64,000 nt of DNA, from the NCBI GenBank assembly GCA_900763875.1, contig CAAFLX010000035.1, forward strand, positions 1 to 64,000, written 5' to 3'. Source of the stretch: Clostridia bacterium (GTDB lineage: Bacteria > Bacillota > Clostridia > Christensenellales > CAG-917). Made by a program: the position numbers and the translations under genes. The notes below the pieces were generated by a model. That model was not told the origin of the DNA. It saw only the letters and a program-made list of their open reading frames with translations, and ran no database searches. Of this stretch, positions 49,847 through 57,538 are shown in pieces (position 1 is the first letter of the stretch; each line of letters starts with the position of its first letter).

Positions 49847-51128
49847 CAAACTTCCCAAAATTTCGGTTTTTACACTTGGTTGCAAAGTGAATCAATATGA
49901 TACGGACGCTATGCTCGCCATTTTCGAGCATGCAGGCTTTGAAATCACCGAGGGGCTTGAATTTGCCGACGTTTACGTTGTCAATTCCTGCGCCGTCACC
50001 GCCGAGGCAGAGAAGAAATCTCGTCAATCGGTGGCGAGAATCCTCAAAGTCAATCCGAAAGCGAAGATTTTTGTGTGCGGTTGCGCCTCTCAAAACAACT
50101 TTTCGCAATTTGCAAAAAACAACGTTCAATACATATCCGGCACTGACGGCAAGCTCGATTTCGCTCGCAAAATCGTGGAAGAATTCAAGGGCGATATTGA
50201 ACAGTTTGACAAAATCGTGCCCGATAAATTTGATATTTCGTCGGTTTTCGAGGACAATGACGGCATTGTAAATTTGCGCACGAGGCATTTTATCAAGGTG
50301 CAGGACGGGTGTAACAATTTTTGCAGTTATTGCCTGATACCATATGTGCGCGGCAGAAGTCGCTCGCGCGCGCTAGATAGCATAGAGCGTGAGCTTGACG
50401 AGGTCAAATCGGTTGCAAAAGAGGTTGTCGTGACGGGCATCAACCTGTCCGCATACGGCAAAGACAACGGCTCGTCGCTCACACAACTTATGAAAATGCT
50501 CTCGAAATATGAGTTTTCGGTGCGCCTCGGCTCGCTTGAAGTCGGCGTAATCACCAAGGAGTTTTTGGACGCGACAAAACTTGTAAAAAGATTTTGTCCG
50601 CACTTTCATCTCTCCTTGCAAAGCGGCGACAACAGCGTGCTTAAAGCGATGAATCGCCACTACACTTGCGATGAGTACTATGCCGCGGTTCGGCTCATTC
50701 GCGAGTATTATCAAGATCCTGCAATCACCACCGACATCATCGTCGGATTTCCGACGGAAGGTGAGATCGAGTTTGAAAACAGCATGAATTTTGCAAGAAA
50801 AGTGGGCTTTTCCGACATACACGTTTTCCCCTATTCGTCACGCCGCGGCACGGTGGCAGGGCGTATGGCGACGCTTTCGCCCGAAGTCGTTCTCGACAGA
50901 CAAAAGCGTATGAGTGCGTTGAAGCACGAGCTTGTTGGCAACTACCTCAACAAGCAAATCGGCATGCCTACAAACGTGCTTTTTGAAACTCAATCTAGGG
51001 GAGTGTGGTGCGGACATTCGCCAAACTACGTCAAAGTCTATTCAAAATCGGGCGCACACAACGAAACAAGGCTCGTCAAGCCGACGCACCTCTATCTGGA
51101 CGGCGTTGCCGACGACACCGTAAAATAA
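49839..51128 (+). CDS. mtaB: tRNA threonylcarbamoyladenosine methylthiotransferase MtaB
   Basis: A 429-residue radical-SAM enzyme that converts t6A37 to ms2t6A37. The N-terminal UPF0004 cluster cysteines are in TLGCKVNQYDTDA, VNSCAVT and CGCASQ. The radical-SAM motif is CNNFCSYCLIPYVRG, and a C-terminal TRAM-like domain completes it. The start ATG overlaps rsmE. It acts downstream of the TsaE/TsaB pathway encoded at 26664-28528. Confidence 0.95.
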   Translation: MTDKLPKISVFTLGCKVNQYDTDAMLAIFEHAGFEITEGLEFADVYVVNSCAVTAEAEKKSRQSVARILKVNPKAKIFVCGCASQNNFSQFAKNNVQYISGTDGKLDFARKIVEEFKGDIEQFDKIVPDKFDISSVFEDNDGIVNLRTRHFIKVQDGCNNFCSYCLIPYVRGRSRSRALDSIERELDEVKSVAKEVVVTGINLSAYGKDNGSSLTQLMKMLSKYEFSVRLGSLEVGVITKEFLDATKLVKRFCPHFHLSLQSGDNSVLKAMNRHYTCDEYYAAVRLIREYYQDPAITTDIIVGFPTEGEIEFENSMNFARKVGFSDIHVFPYSSRRGTVAGRMATLSPEVVLDRQKRMSALKHELVGNYLNKQIGMPTNVLFETQSRGVWCGHSPNYVKVYSKSGAHNETRLVKPTHLYLDGVADDTVK

Positions 51129-51147
51129 AATTATCAAAGGAGAAATT

Positions 51148-51489
51148 ATGGACAACTGCATTTTTTGTAAAATCGTCAACGGAGAAATCCCATCGACCAA
51201 GCTCTATGAAGACGACGATATGATTATCATCAAAGACCTCAATCCCCAAGCCCCCGTGCATCTTTTGCTCATTCCCAAACAGCACTATGCCGACATCGTC
51301 GAAATGAGCGATTCTCAAGCGCAAACGCTTGCAAAATGCCTCAAAAAACTTTCCACTCTCACCGACTCTCTTGGCTTGCAAAACGGTTTCCGCCTCGTTT
51401 CCAACACAGGTTTTGACGGTTGTCAATCTGTCAATCACTTGCATGTGCATATTCTTGGCGGAACAAAACTCTCCGACACCATGTGCTAA
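51148..51489 (+). CDS. HIT family nucleotide-binding protein
   Basis: A 113-residue HINT-like protein with an N-terminal CIFCKIVNGEIPS and the histidine-triad segment NHLHVHILGG. It binds or hydrolyses purine nucleoside phosphoramidates or dinucleotides. AAAGGAG precedes the ATG, 19 bp after mtaB. It ends the chaperone-operon gene string. Confidence 0.93.
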   Translation: MDNCIFCKIVNGEIPSTKLYEDDDMIIIKDLNPQAPVHLLLIPKQHYADIVEMSDSQAQTLAKCLKKLSTLTDSLGLQNGFRLVSNTGFDGCQSVNHLHVHILGGTKLSDTMC

Positions 51490-51494
51490 AACCG

Positions 51495-51605
51495 CGCTAT
51501 TGAGCGAATAACTGCGTCAATACCCCTTGCCCATCAACTCACGTACTCAATGTACGCTAGGGTTGCTGTTCAAGGGGTGTTTCCTTGTTCTTCATCTCAA
51601 TAGTG
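51495..51605. repeat. 110-bp nested imperfect palindrome
   Basis: Outer arms CGCTATTGAG/CTCAATAGTG (9 of 10 pair), middle arms ending ACCCCTTG/CAAGGGGT, and a central stem CGTAC-tcaat-GTACG give a long cruciform or RNA hairpin with bulges. It lies between the HIT gene and its terminator. It looks like a mobile or REP-type repeat or a structured 3' UTR. No second copy was found in this window. Confidence 0.6.
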
Positions 51606-51633
51606 TGATTTTTAATAATTTTCGCATAAAAAT

Positions 51634-51670
51634 GCAACTCCCCACCGACCTATGGTGGGGAGTTGTGTTT
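51634..51670. terminator. Bidirectional terminator between the HIT gene and the surface phosphoesterase
   Basis: A 12-bp perfect stem (CAACTCCCCACC/GGTGGGGAGTTG, loop of 7) with A- and T-runs, located between convergent genes. Confidence 0.92.
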
Positions 51671-51685
51671 TTGCGCATTTAGTGA

Positions 51686-54600
51686 TTATGCGTTGAGTTT
51701 GGCTTTTTTCTTCTTGGCGAAGTGTATGCCCAATCCCGTGCCGACGCCGATAATCGCTGCGCCCGGAATGAGGGTGGACAAGAGGATTATCATAAGTTTG
51801 TTGTCCTTGTTGTAGATTTGCTCGATGGTGTTCGTTTCGGGATTGTAGTAGTAGCCTGTGTAGGTGATCGTGTTGCCTTTGACGCTGACTTTGCCGAAAG
51901 TTTGGGTGTCGAGCGTGTGGAGTATGCTTGCGGTCTTGTCAAACTTTTTGGTGGTCATATCGTTTTTCTTGTAGGTGTAATACTTTGTGCCGAACGTGCC
52001 GAGTGTGACGTAGAGCGTGCCCTTTCCGTTGTAAACCACGCCGTTTTTGCTTGTCTTATCGACGATTTTGCCGTTGCCGTCAAGCAAGTAGGTGGTGGTG
52101 TAGGTGTGGTCGTGACCGCCGAAAACCATATTGACATTGTACTTTGCAAACAGAGCGGTGAGTTGCGCTCTCATGGCGATGACTTCGCTGTCGAACGCGT
52201 GCGAGCCTGCCGAGTACAAACTCTTGTGCATAAGCACGAATTTCCACTTGGCGTCGGTATTTTTGAGGTCGTTTTCAAGCCATTCGAGTTGAGCCTTGCC
52301 AAGCCCTTCGCTCGACGCGTCGTTGGTATCGAGGACGGTGAAGTGCGCGTTGGCGTAATCGAACGAGTAGTAGTTGTTCTCGATTGGCTTGACGTTTGCT
52401 CCGTCCTTTGCGGTGTAGTTGAAGAATCTGCCGATAGAGCCTGTCTTGTTCTCGTGGTTGCCTGCGGTGAAGAACATCGACGAGTTCAACGTGAGGTCTT
52501 GATAGGTGTCAAGAGCCATACTCCATTGATTGAAGTTCTTGCCGTTGTCGCACATGTCGCCTGCGTTGAGAATGAAGTCAAAGTTGTTGACTTTTTCGTC
52601 TTTGAGGAGAGCGTCAACCGCCTTGTGGCTTTCGTCGTACATGCTTTGAATCATGCCTTGTATATCCGCAACGGTGAGGAATTCAAACGTATCTACGCTT
52701 CTGTCGGGAGCGGTGGTGAATTTGAGCGAGTTGCCCGTGTAGCCCTTTGTCTTGACAAAATCGACAAGCGAGAACGTGACGTCTTTGCCGTAGTTGCCCA
52801 GCACGTCGTAGTAGTAGGTTTGACCTGCTTTCAGTCCCGTGACGGTGACGGTGGTGCAGTTCCAGTAGATAACGCTGTTTGCGTTTGCGCTGTCACGCTC
52901 GCCGTACTTGATAGGCTCTTTGACCTTTTTGCCATCGACAACCACTTCGCGCTCGATTTGACCGTGAGTGAGGCAGAGGAGTCCGAGGTCGATGAGAGGA
53001 ACGTATTGCGGTTTGGTTTGCGTAAACACGGTGGCTTTGACGCCGTTTGCAAACTCTTTGTAGGCGGTGACGTCAAGATAATCGGTCTTGTTTTTTGCAT
53101 ATTCCTCAAACGCTTTTGCTTGGGAAGTGCCGACTTCGCCGATGACGTTGCCTTGCTCGTCAAGGAGTCGGAAAGTGCCGTACACGTTCTCCTCGGTGTA
53201 GAACTTGATTGTGTAGGAAGTTGTGGAGTTTGCCGTATCGAAGTTTGCGGTGACTCTCGATGGCACTCTGCCGTTTTGTTGCGTTGCGGCGTTGAAGGTT
53301 GCGCCGACCGCGGACGGCTTGTTGAGCGTGCTCAAATAGGACAAGCGAACGCCGTCTTTTTCATATGCCTTGTTGGGTTGATAGTAGGAAACGTTGCCGG
53401 GGTGTGCAAAGTCGTCCATATCGGGGTAGACGTCGGTTGCAAACGAGATCACGATGTCGTTTGCGATGCCGCCGATGCCCTTGTAGAAACTGTCAACGAG
53501 ATAGCTGTCAAGGAAGTTTTGCACGATTGACACAACGTCCGGGCCGTCGAGCGAGAAGCCGAGCAAGTTGCCGACCAGCGACTTTATGACGGGCAGCCAG
53601 TCGTTGAGGAGATTGACAAGCACAAAGTTTTGCGCGTCGATTGTGTAGTTTTCGGGAATGTCGATTTTGGTTTTGATATAGCCTTCGAGCAAGGGCTTTG
53701 CGGTTGAGAGGAGAGAGGGAAGTTTTTCGCCCAAGCCCTTTTTCAAACGAGCAAACGCCTCGTCGGAGATGTAGCCTTTGCTTGCCGCGTCTTTGAAGTC
53801 GAACTTGTAGTTGAGAACTGTTTTAAGCAGTGAGCCGTCCTCGGTAAAGATCGGGTCGAGCAAGGTTTTGAACAAGTCTTGCACGAATTTGCCGCTGAGA
53901 AGTTGCTCTTTCATATCCTTGACAGCCGCCACCATACGCAAGCGGTAAGTGGGGTTGTAGGGGTGCATAAACAGATAGTTTTTGCCCTCTTCGACCTTTT
54001 GTTCGTCGCCGAAGATTGCCTTTATCGACTCTGCGGTTTCGTCAAGAGAGATTTCCGTGCCGAGGGTGTGTGCGGTCATAATAAATGCCGCAACGTCCTT
54101 GATGTTCATTTTGCCGCTGTTTGCAGGGTTGACGGTTGATTTGATGCTGTCGTCGCCGTAGCTCCAAGAAAACACTTCGTCCACGACCGCTTGCACGAGG
54201 GAGAGAGCAGAGGTGTATTCCTTGCCGTTGTGCACGTAGGTTGCCCCGTTGAGCACGGTGTCGAGAACGTATTTGACGATACCGTTGGTTGCGGCAATCT
54301 TGTCTTCGACGGACATCGGAGCAGAGCCGTACTGTGCAAATTCTTCGGGGTTCAACTTCTTGCTGAACGTCGGGAAGAGGTTGTTGAACACCATAGAAAC
54401 GACCGTGCCGTCCTTATGGTTGTTGAGGTAGGAGTCAACCGCGCTCGTGAGCGTGCCGACAAGAGAATCGATGGTTTTTTGTCCCACAAAGTGGTCTGCA
54501 ACTCTCTCAACCAAAACGGAGTAGATTTGCTCGTTGATGTAGTCGTTGAAGTTCATTGCGTTCATGTTGTCGTAGTTTATCATGTACGCAAGATAGTCGG

Positions 54601-56272
54601 GGTTGGTTGCAACGACGTCCGCCCACTTTGCCTCTTTATCCGCCTCGGTGGTAGCCTTTTTATACTCGGCATAAGCGGTTTTGAAAGTCGCGTCGTTGAA
54701 TTTGGGAGCAGTGAAAACGTTGTGGCTCGGCACTGCTTTGAAGGGGCGAGCGATGCCGTCCGAGTCTTTGAGGTCGTCAAGACAGAATACGCTTGAACCG
54801 CAAGATTCGCCGAGTTTGCCATCAAAGTTGTACCTTGAAAGGGTGGTGTATCTTCTTGGCGAGTAGTAGCTCACGCACGAACCCGTTTGGAAGTCGTAGA
54901 GCGTCCTGCCCTCGACGTCGGTGTAGGTCATAGCGTCGCAAACGTGCATATGTCCCGTAAAGGCGTAGCGAACGCCCATATCGAGCAAGCGTTTTGCGGT
55001 GTTTTCCCAGTTGTATATTGTGAAGTCTTTGAGGATTTCGTCTTCCATTTCCCAGTGCGGAAGCACGTTTTGGTGGAAACAGGTGACGATTGTTGCCTCT
55101 CCGAGGGTGGCTTTTGCGTTTTGAACGCTGCAGAATTTTTGCATCCAATCGAGGACGGTTTCGGTGAGTCTGCCGCCGCAGAGGTGGTCAAGACCCGTCG
55201 AGCGGAACACAACGTTGTCGTCCGACGAGAAGTCGGGAGTGATTGTCGTCGAGGTGTCAACCGCGCCCTCTTCGGTTGCGCCGTAGTAGGTGAAATTTGC
55301 GCCGTTTGATTGCGTGTTTGCCTTGATTGCCTCGTATTCGTCCCTGTTTATACGCACGTATGCGCCGACGTCCACGCTCGTTCTGTCGCTTGCGTCAACC
55401 ACGAGGAACGAATAGTCCTTGTTGTCCTTGAAAGCAACCGAGAAAGTCAAAGCGTTGTTGATGTCGCCGATTTGATAGTACTCTTTGAGCTTTTCCTCGG
55501 TGGACGCCGTGCCCATTTTGCTCGCTTTGTCGAGATGCTCGTTGAAGTAGGTGAGTTCGAGGTTTGGAGCGTTGGTGGAGGGGATATAGTTTGTCGTATA
55601 TTCGCCATACCAGTAGTTTTCGGGCAGATAGTCGGTGAGTTTGATTGCGCCGCCGTTGCCGTCAAGGTTTGCGTCGGGATAGCCCAAAGAGGCAAACACA
55701 AGCGCGAATTGCATTGCCGAAAGAGCGTCCGAAGTGCGTTTTGCGCCGTTATCCTTTGAGTAGAGCGCGCCCGAAGTGTTGTACAAATCGTGGTTGCCGG
55801 GAGTTGCGAACACTTGGAAGTTTTTATACTTGCCGCCCAAAGCTCTGACGGTGTTTTGCAAATATCTCAATGCGTTTGCAACGTCCACAAGAGCCTTGAC
55901 TTCGCCGTTTTTGCTGAGGTCGCCCGTTGCAAAGACGTATTGCGGCGCAGTGCCCGCTTTTGCGTCGGCGATGAAAGCCTCAATTTGTTGTTTGAGTATC
56001 ATTCCGCTTTCCATAACGAGTTTCGTATCGCCCGTCATAGAGTAGTAGAAATCGCTCTTTTTGTAGTTGTCGTTGTTGATGTCCTGATAACACTCGTCCA
56101 CGGGGAAGTAGTGTATATCGCTGAACTGACCTATCGATAGGCTGCTGTCGGACGGCTTTACGTTGTCCGCGCTCGCAACCGAGGCGACAGAGAACGTCAT
56201 TACGCTTGCAAGAACGATTGCCAGTGTGATGACAAACACCAAAGGCAGGTGCTTCTGCATCTTATTGCTCAT
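51686..56272 (-). CDS. Large surface-anchored protein with two calcineurin-like phosphoesterase domains
   Basis: A 1528-residue secreted protein. A signal peptide (about 1-35, ending ASVASA) precedes a first metallophosphoesterase with SDIHYF (D52, H54), ATGDLSKNGE, TPGNHDLY, CFHQN and FTGHMHVCD. About 500 mostly helical residues follow. A fibronectin-like or purple-acid-phosphatase N-domain-like segment (about 1030-1200, CTTVTVTGLKAGQTYYYDV) leads to a second phosphoesterase with VADIQG, NAGDMCDNG, TAGNHENK, VLMHKSLY and FGGHDHTY. The protein ends in a transmembrane helix and AKKKKAKLNA, so it is membrane-anchored with both domains outside. The second domain has Gln for the usual DxH histidine. 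A GGAGG site precedes the ATG. Substrates could be nucleotides, phosphoglycans or phospholipids; unknown. Confidence 0.82.
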   Translation of the reverse strand: MSNKMQKHLPLVFVITLAIVLASVMTFSVASVASADNVKPSDSSLSIGQFSDIHYFPVDECYQDINNDNYKKSDFYYSMTGDTKLVMESGMILKQQIEAFIADAKAGTAPQYVFATGDLSKNGEVKALVDVANALRYLQNTVRALGGKYKNFQVFATPGNHDLYNTSGALYSKDNGAKRTSDALSAMQFALVFASLGYPDANLDGNGGAIKLTDYLPENYWYGEYTTNYIPSTNAPNLELTYFNEHLDKASKMGTASTEEKLKEYYQIGDINNALTFSVAFKDNKDYSFLVVDASDRTSVDVGAYVRINRDEYEAIKANTQSNGANFTYYGATEEGAVDTSTTITPDFSSDDNVVFRSTGLDHLCGGRLTETVLDWMQKFCSVQNAKATLGEATIVTCFHQNVLPHWEMEDEILKDFTIYNWENTAKRLLDMGVRYAFTGHMHVCDAMTYTDVEGRTLYDFQTGSCVSYYSPRRYTTLSRYNFDGKLGESCGSSVFCLDDLKDSDGIARPFKAVPSHNVFTAPKFNDATFKTAYAEYKKATTEADKEAKWADVVATNPDYLAYMINYDNMNAMNFNDYINEQIYSVLVERVADHFVGQKTIDSLVGTLTSAVDSYLNNHKDGTVVSMVFNNLFPTFSKKLNPEEFAQYGSAPMSVEDKIAATNGIVKYVLDTVLNGATYVHNGKEYTSALSLVQAVVDEVFSWSYGDDSIKSTVNPANSGKMNIKDVAAFIMTAHTLGTEISLDETAESIKAIFGDEQKVEEGKNYLFMHPYNPTYRLRMVAAVKDMKEQLLSGKFVQDLFKTLLDPIFTEDGSLLKTVLNYKFDFKDAASKGYISDEAFARLKKGLGEKLPSLLSTAKPLLEGYIKTKIDIPENYTIDAQNFVLVNLLNDWLPVIKSLVGNLLGFSLDGPDVVSIVQNFLDSYLVDSFYKGIGGIANDIVISFATDVYPDMDDFAHPGNVSYYQPNKAYEKDGVRLSYLSTLNKPSAVGATFNAATQQNGRVPSRVTANFDTANSTTSYTIKFYTEENVYGTFRLLDEQGNVIGEVGTSQAKAFEEYAKNKTDYLDVTAYKEFANGVKATVFTQTKPQYVPLIDLGLLCLTHGQIEREVVVDGKKVKEPIKYGERDSANANSVIYWNCTTVTVTGLKAGQTYYYDVLGNYGKDVTFSLVDFVKTKGYTGNSLKFTTAPDRSVDTFEFLTVADIQGMIQSMYDESHKAVDALLKDEKVNNFDFILNAGDMCDNGKNFNQWSMALDTYQDLTLNSSMFFTAGNHENKTGSIGRFFNYTAKDGANVKPIENNYYSFDYANAHFTVLDTNDASSEGLGKAQLEWLENDLKNTDAKWKFVLMHKSLYSAGSHAFDSEVIAMRAQLTALFAKYNVNMVFGGHDHTYTTTYLLDGNGKIVDKTSKNGVVYNGKGTLYVTLGTFGTKYYTYKKNDMTTKKFDKTASILHTLDTQTFGKVSVKGNTITYTGYYYNPETNTIEQIYNKDNKLMIILLSTLIPGAAIIGVGTGLGIHFAKKKKAKLNA

Positions 56273-56528
56273 ATTTCCTCCTTATTCACGCATAGCGTGC
56301 AAATAGATTGAGTATAAAGGTGCGCATGTGCGCGCGATTTATCTTCAATTAAATATTTTACATTAAGAAATTATTAAAATCAATATCCAATTTTGCAAAA
56401 TTTTGACGAAAAATCGCAATGCAAAAGGATACCGAACACTTTGATTGTTAAAGTCGGCACAAGAGCATAAAATCAATAAACAAGAACAAAAAAATTGCAA
56501 ATTTACCGAAAAAAATTTTCAAATTGTA

Positions 56529-56557
56529 TTGACAAAGAGAGGGTGCGGTACTATTAT
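56529..56557 (+). promoter_or_regulatory. Promoter of the ArsR-family regulator
   Basis: TTGACA (529-534), 17 bp, TATTAT (552-557). The gap 56273-56528 upstream is AT-rich and I see no gene in it. Confidence 0.8.
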
Positions 56558-56564
56558 ATATATG

Positions 56565-56590
56565 AACAGTTGAGCAATCGCTCAAATGTT
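56565..56590 (+). promoter_or_regulatory. ArsR/SmtB-type operator overlapping the transcription start
   Basis: AACA-g-TTGAGC-aatc-GCTCAA-a-TGTT is an inverted repeat of the classical SmtB/CzrA/CadC type, just after the -10 box of the regulator gene. Binding of the apo-regulator here would autorepress. Confidence 0.8.
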
Positions 56591-56600
56591 GGAGAGTAAA

Positions 56601-56924
56601 ATGACAGAAGTTTCAGACAAAAATATCAACGCTATGCCCGACGATGAAATCGTTTCTGCGCTTGCGGACTTGTTCAAGGCACTCGGCGATCCCACTCGTG
56701 TGAGGATTTTGAGTTGTCTTCAATCAAGCGATATGAACGTGGGGGATATTGCGGCAAAACTCGGTATGACGACTTCCGCCGTGTCCCACCAACTGAGAGT
56801 GCTCAGGGCAATCAAACTCGTCAAAGGCACAAAAGAGGGCAAGGAAGTCAGATATTCGCTTGACGACGACCACGTTACGCTCATTTTGCAGTGCGGCTTG
56901 ACTCACGTCAACGAGGAAAGATGA
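56601..56924 (+). CDS. Zinc-type ArsR/SmtB family repressor
   Basis: A 107-residue winged-helix repressor; ATG 56601 follows GGAGAG, and the in-frame ATG at 56586 lies inside the operator. The DNA-binding helix is MTTSAVSHQLRVLRA. The last helix carries Asp89, His91, His102 and Glu105 in the spacing D-x-H-x10-H-x2-E, the alpha-5 zinc site of SmtB. No N-terminal cysteine pair of the CadC/ArsR type is present. It is therefore predicted to sense zinc (or cobalt) and control the efflux genes downstream. Confidence 0.88.
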   Translation: MTEVSDKNINAMPDDEIVSALADLFKALGDPTRVRILSCLQSSDMNVGDIAAKLGMTTSAVSHQLRVLRAIKLVKGTKEGKEVRYSLDDDHVTLILQCGLTHVNEER

Positions 56925-57036
56925 CCTAAAACAGTTGACGACAGGCAAAGACCAATGACCTTAAACATCTAGTGGCAATAAACTAGGGGAAATGAGCCTG
57001 CACAACGAGTGATGATATTTGGTTTGCGCATTTAAG

Positions 57037-57062
57037 CTCGATGCCAAAACTCGATGCCAAAA
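57037..57062 (+). repeat. 13-bp perfect tandem duplication
   Basis: CTCGATGCCAAAA occurs twice without a gap between the regulator and its terminator. It looks like a recent slippage event. Confidence 0.7.
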
Positions 57063-57104
57063 GATGTGCGCCTAGCATTGAACAAACGCAACCCAACTTG
57101 TGAA

Positions 57105-57131
57105 AATCAGGGCGAAAACGCCCGATTTTTT
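57105..57131 (+). terminator. Terminator of the ArsR-family gene
   Basis: GGGCG-aaaa-CGCCC within a longer imperfect stem, followed by six Ts. It separates the regulator from the HMA/ATPase genes. Confidence 0.75.
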
Positions 57132-57137
57132 ACACGT

Positions 57138-57171
57138 AACACTTGAATAATTGTTCAATAGTCCAAGTGTT
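57138..57171 (+). promoter_or_regulatory. Second ArsR-type operator upstream of the HMA/ATPase genes
   Basis: AACACTTG (138-145) and CAAGTGTT (164-171) form an 8-bp inverted repeat enclosing a second one, TTGAA (143-147) / TTCAA (154-158). The half-sites resemble those at 56565-56590, so the regulator probably controls this promoter too. The -35/-10 elements here are not clear. Confidence 0.55.
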
Positions 57172-57238
57172 CAACAAAATAAATAATAACGCATAAACTC
57201 CCAAAAGGGTGGTTTAGATGCTCAAAAAGGAGAGATAT

Positions 57239-57460
57239 ATGAAAAAAGTTTTCAAACTCGAAGACCTCGATTGCGCAAACTGCGCCGCAAAAATGGAAGT
57301 TGCAATCAACAAAATCGACGGAGTGAACGATGCCACCGTCAGTTTTATGTCCCAACGCCTCACCATTGACGCCGACGATACAAATTTTGACGAGATTATG
57401 AACAAAGTCGTCAAGGCTTGCAGAAAAATCGAACCCGACTGCACGATACTTCTCAAATAA
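57239..57460 (+). CDS. Stand-alone heavy-metal-associated (HMA) domain protein
   Basis: A 73-residue ferredoxin-fold metal carrier starting after AAGGAGAG. The binding loop is DCANCAAKME (Cys12, Cys15), preceded by LEDL where P1B ATPase domains often have such a strand. It is 78 bp upstream of a P-type ATPase that lacks its own N-terminal HMA domain, so it is probably the detached metal-delivery domain. Confidence 0.88.
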   Translation: MKKVFKLEDLDCANCAAKMEVAINKIDGVNDATVSFMSQRLTIDADDTNFDEIMNKVVKACRKIEPDCTILLK

Positions 57461-57538
57461 TAATAGGTTGCTTCGAGCGTTTTTGTCGTATTGAAACGGT
57501 CGATTAAGCAAATAATCGGTGGGAAAACCAATAAAACT

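Noticed and set aside
51722..53530. 602-codon open frame opposite the surface phosphoesterase gene
   Set aside because: The minus-strand gene has a signal peptide, catalytic motifs and a membrane anchor. The plus-strand frame has only low-complexity valine-rich sequence, a shadow effect.
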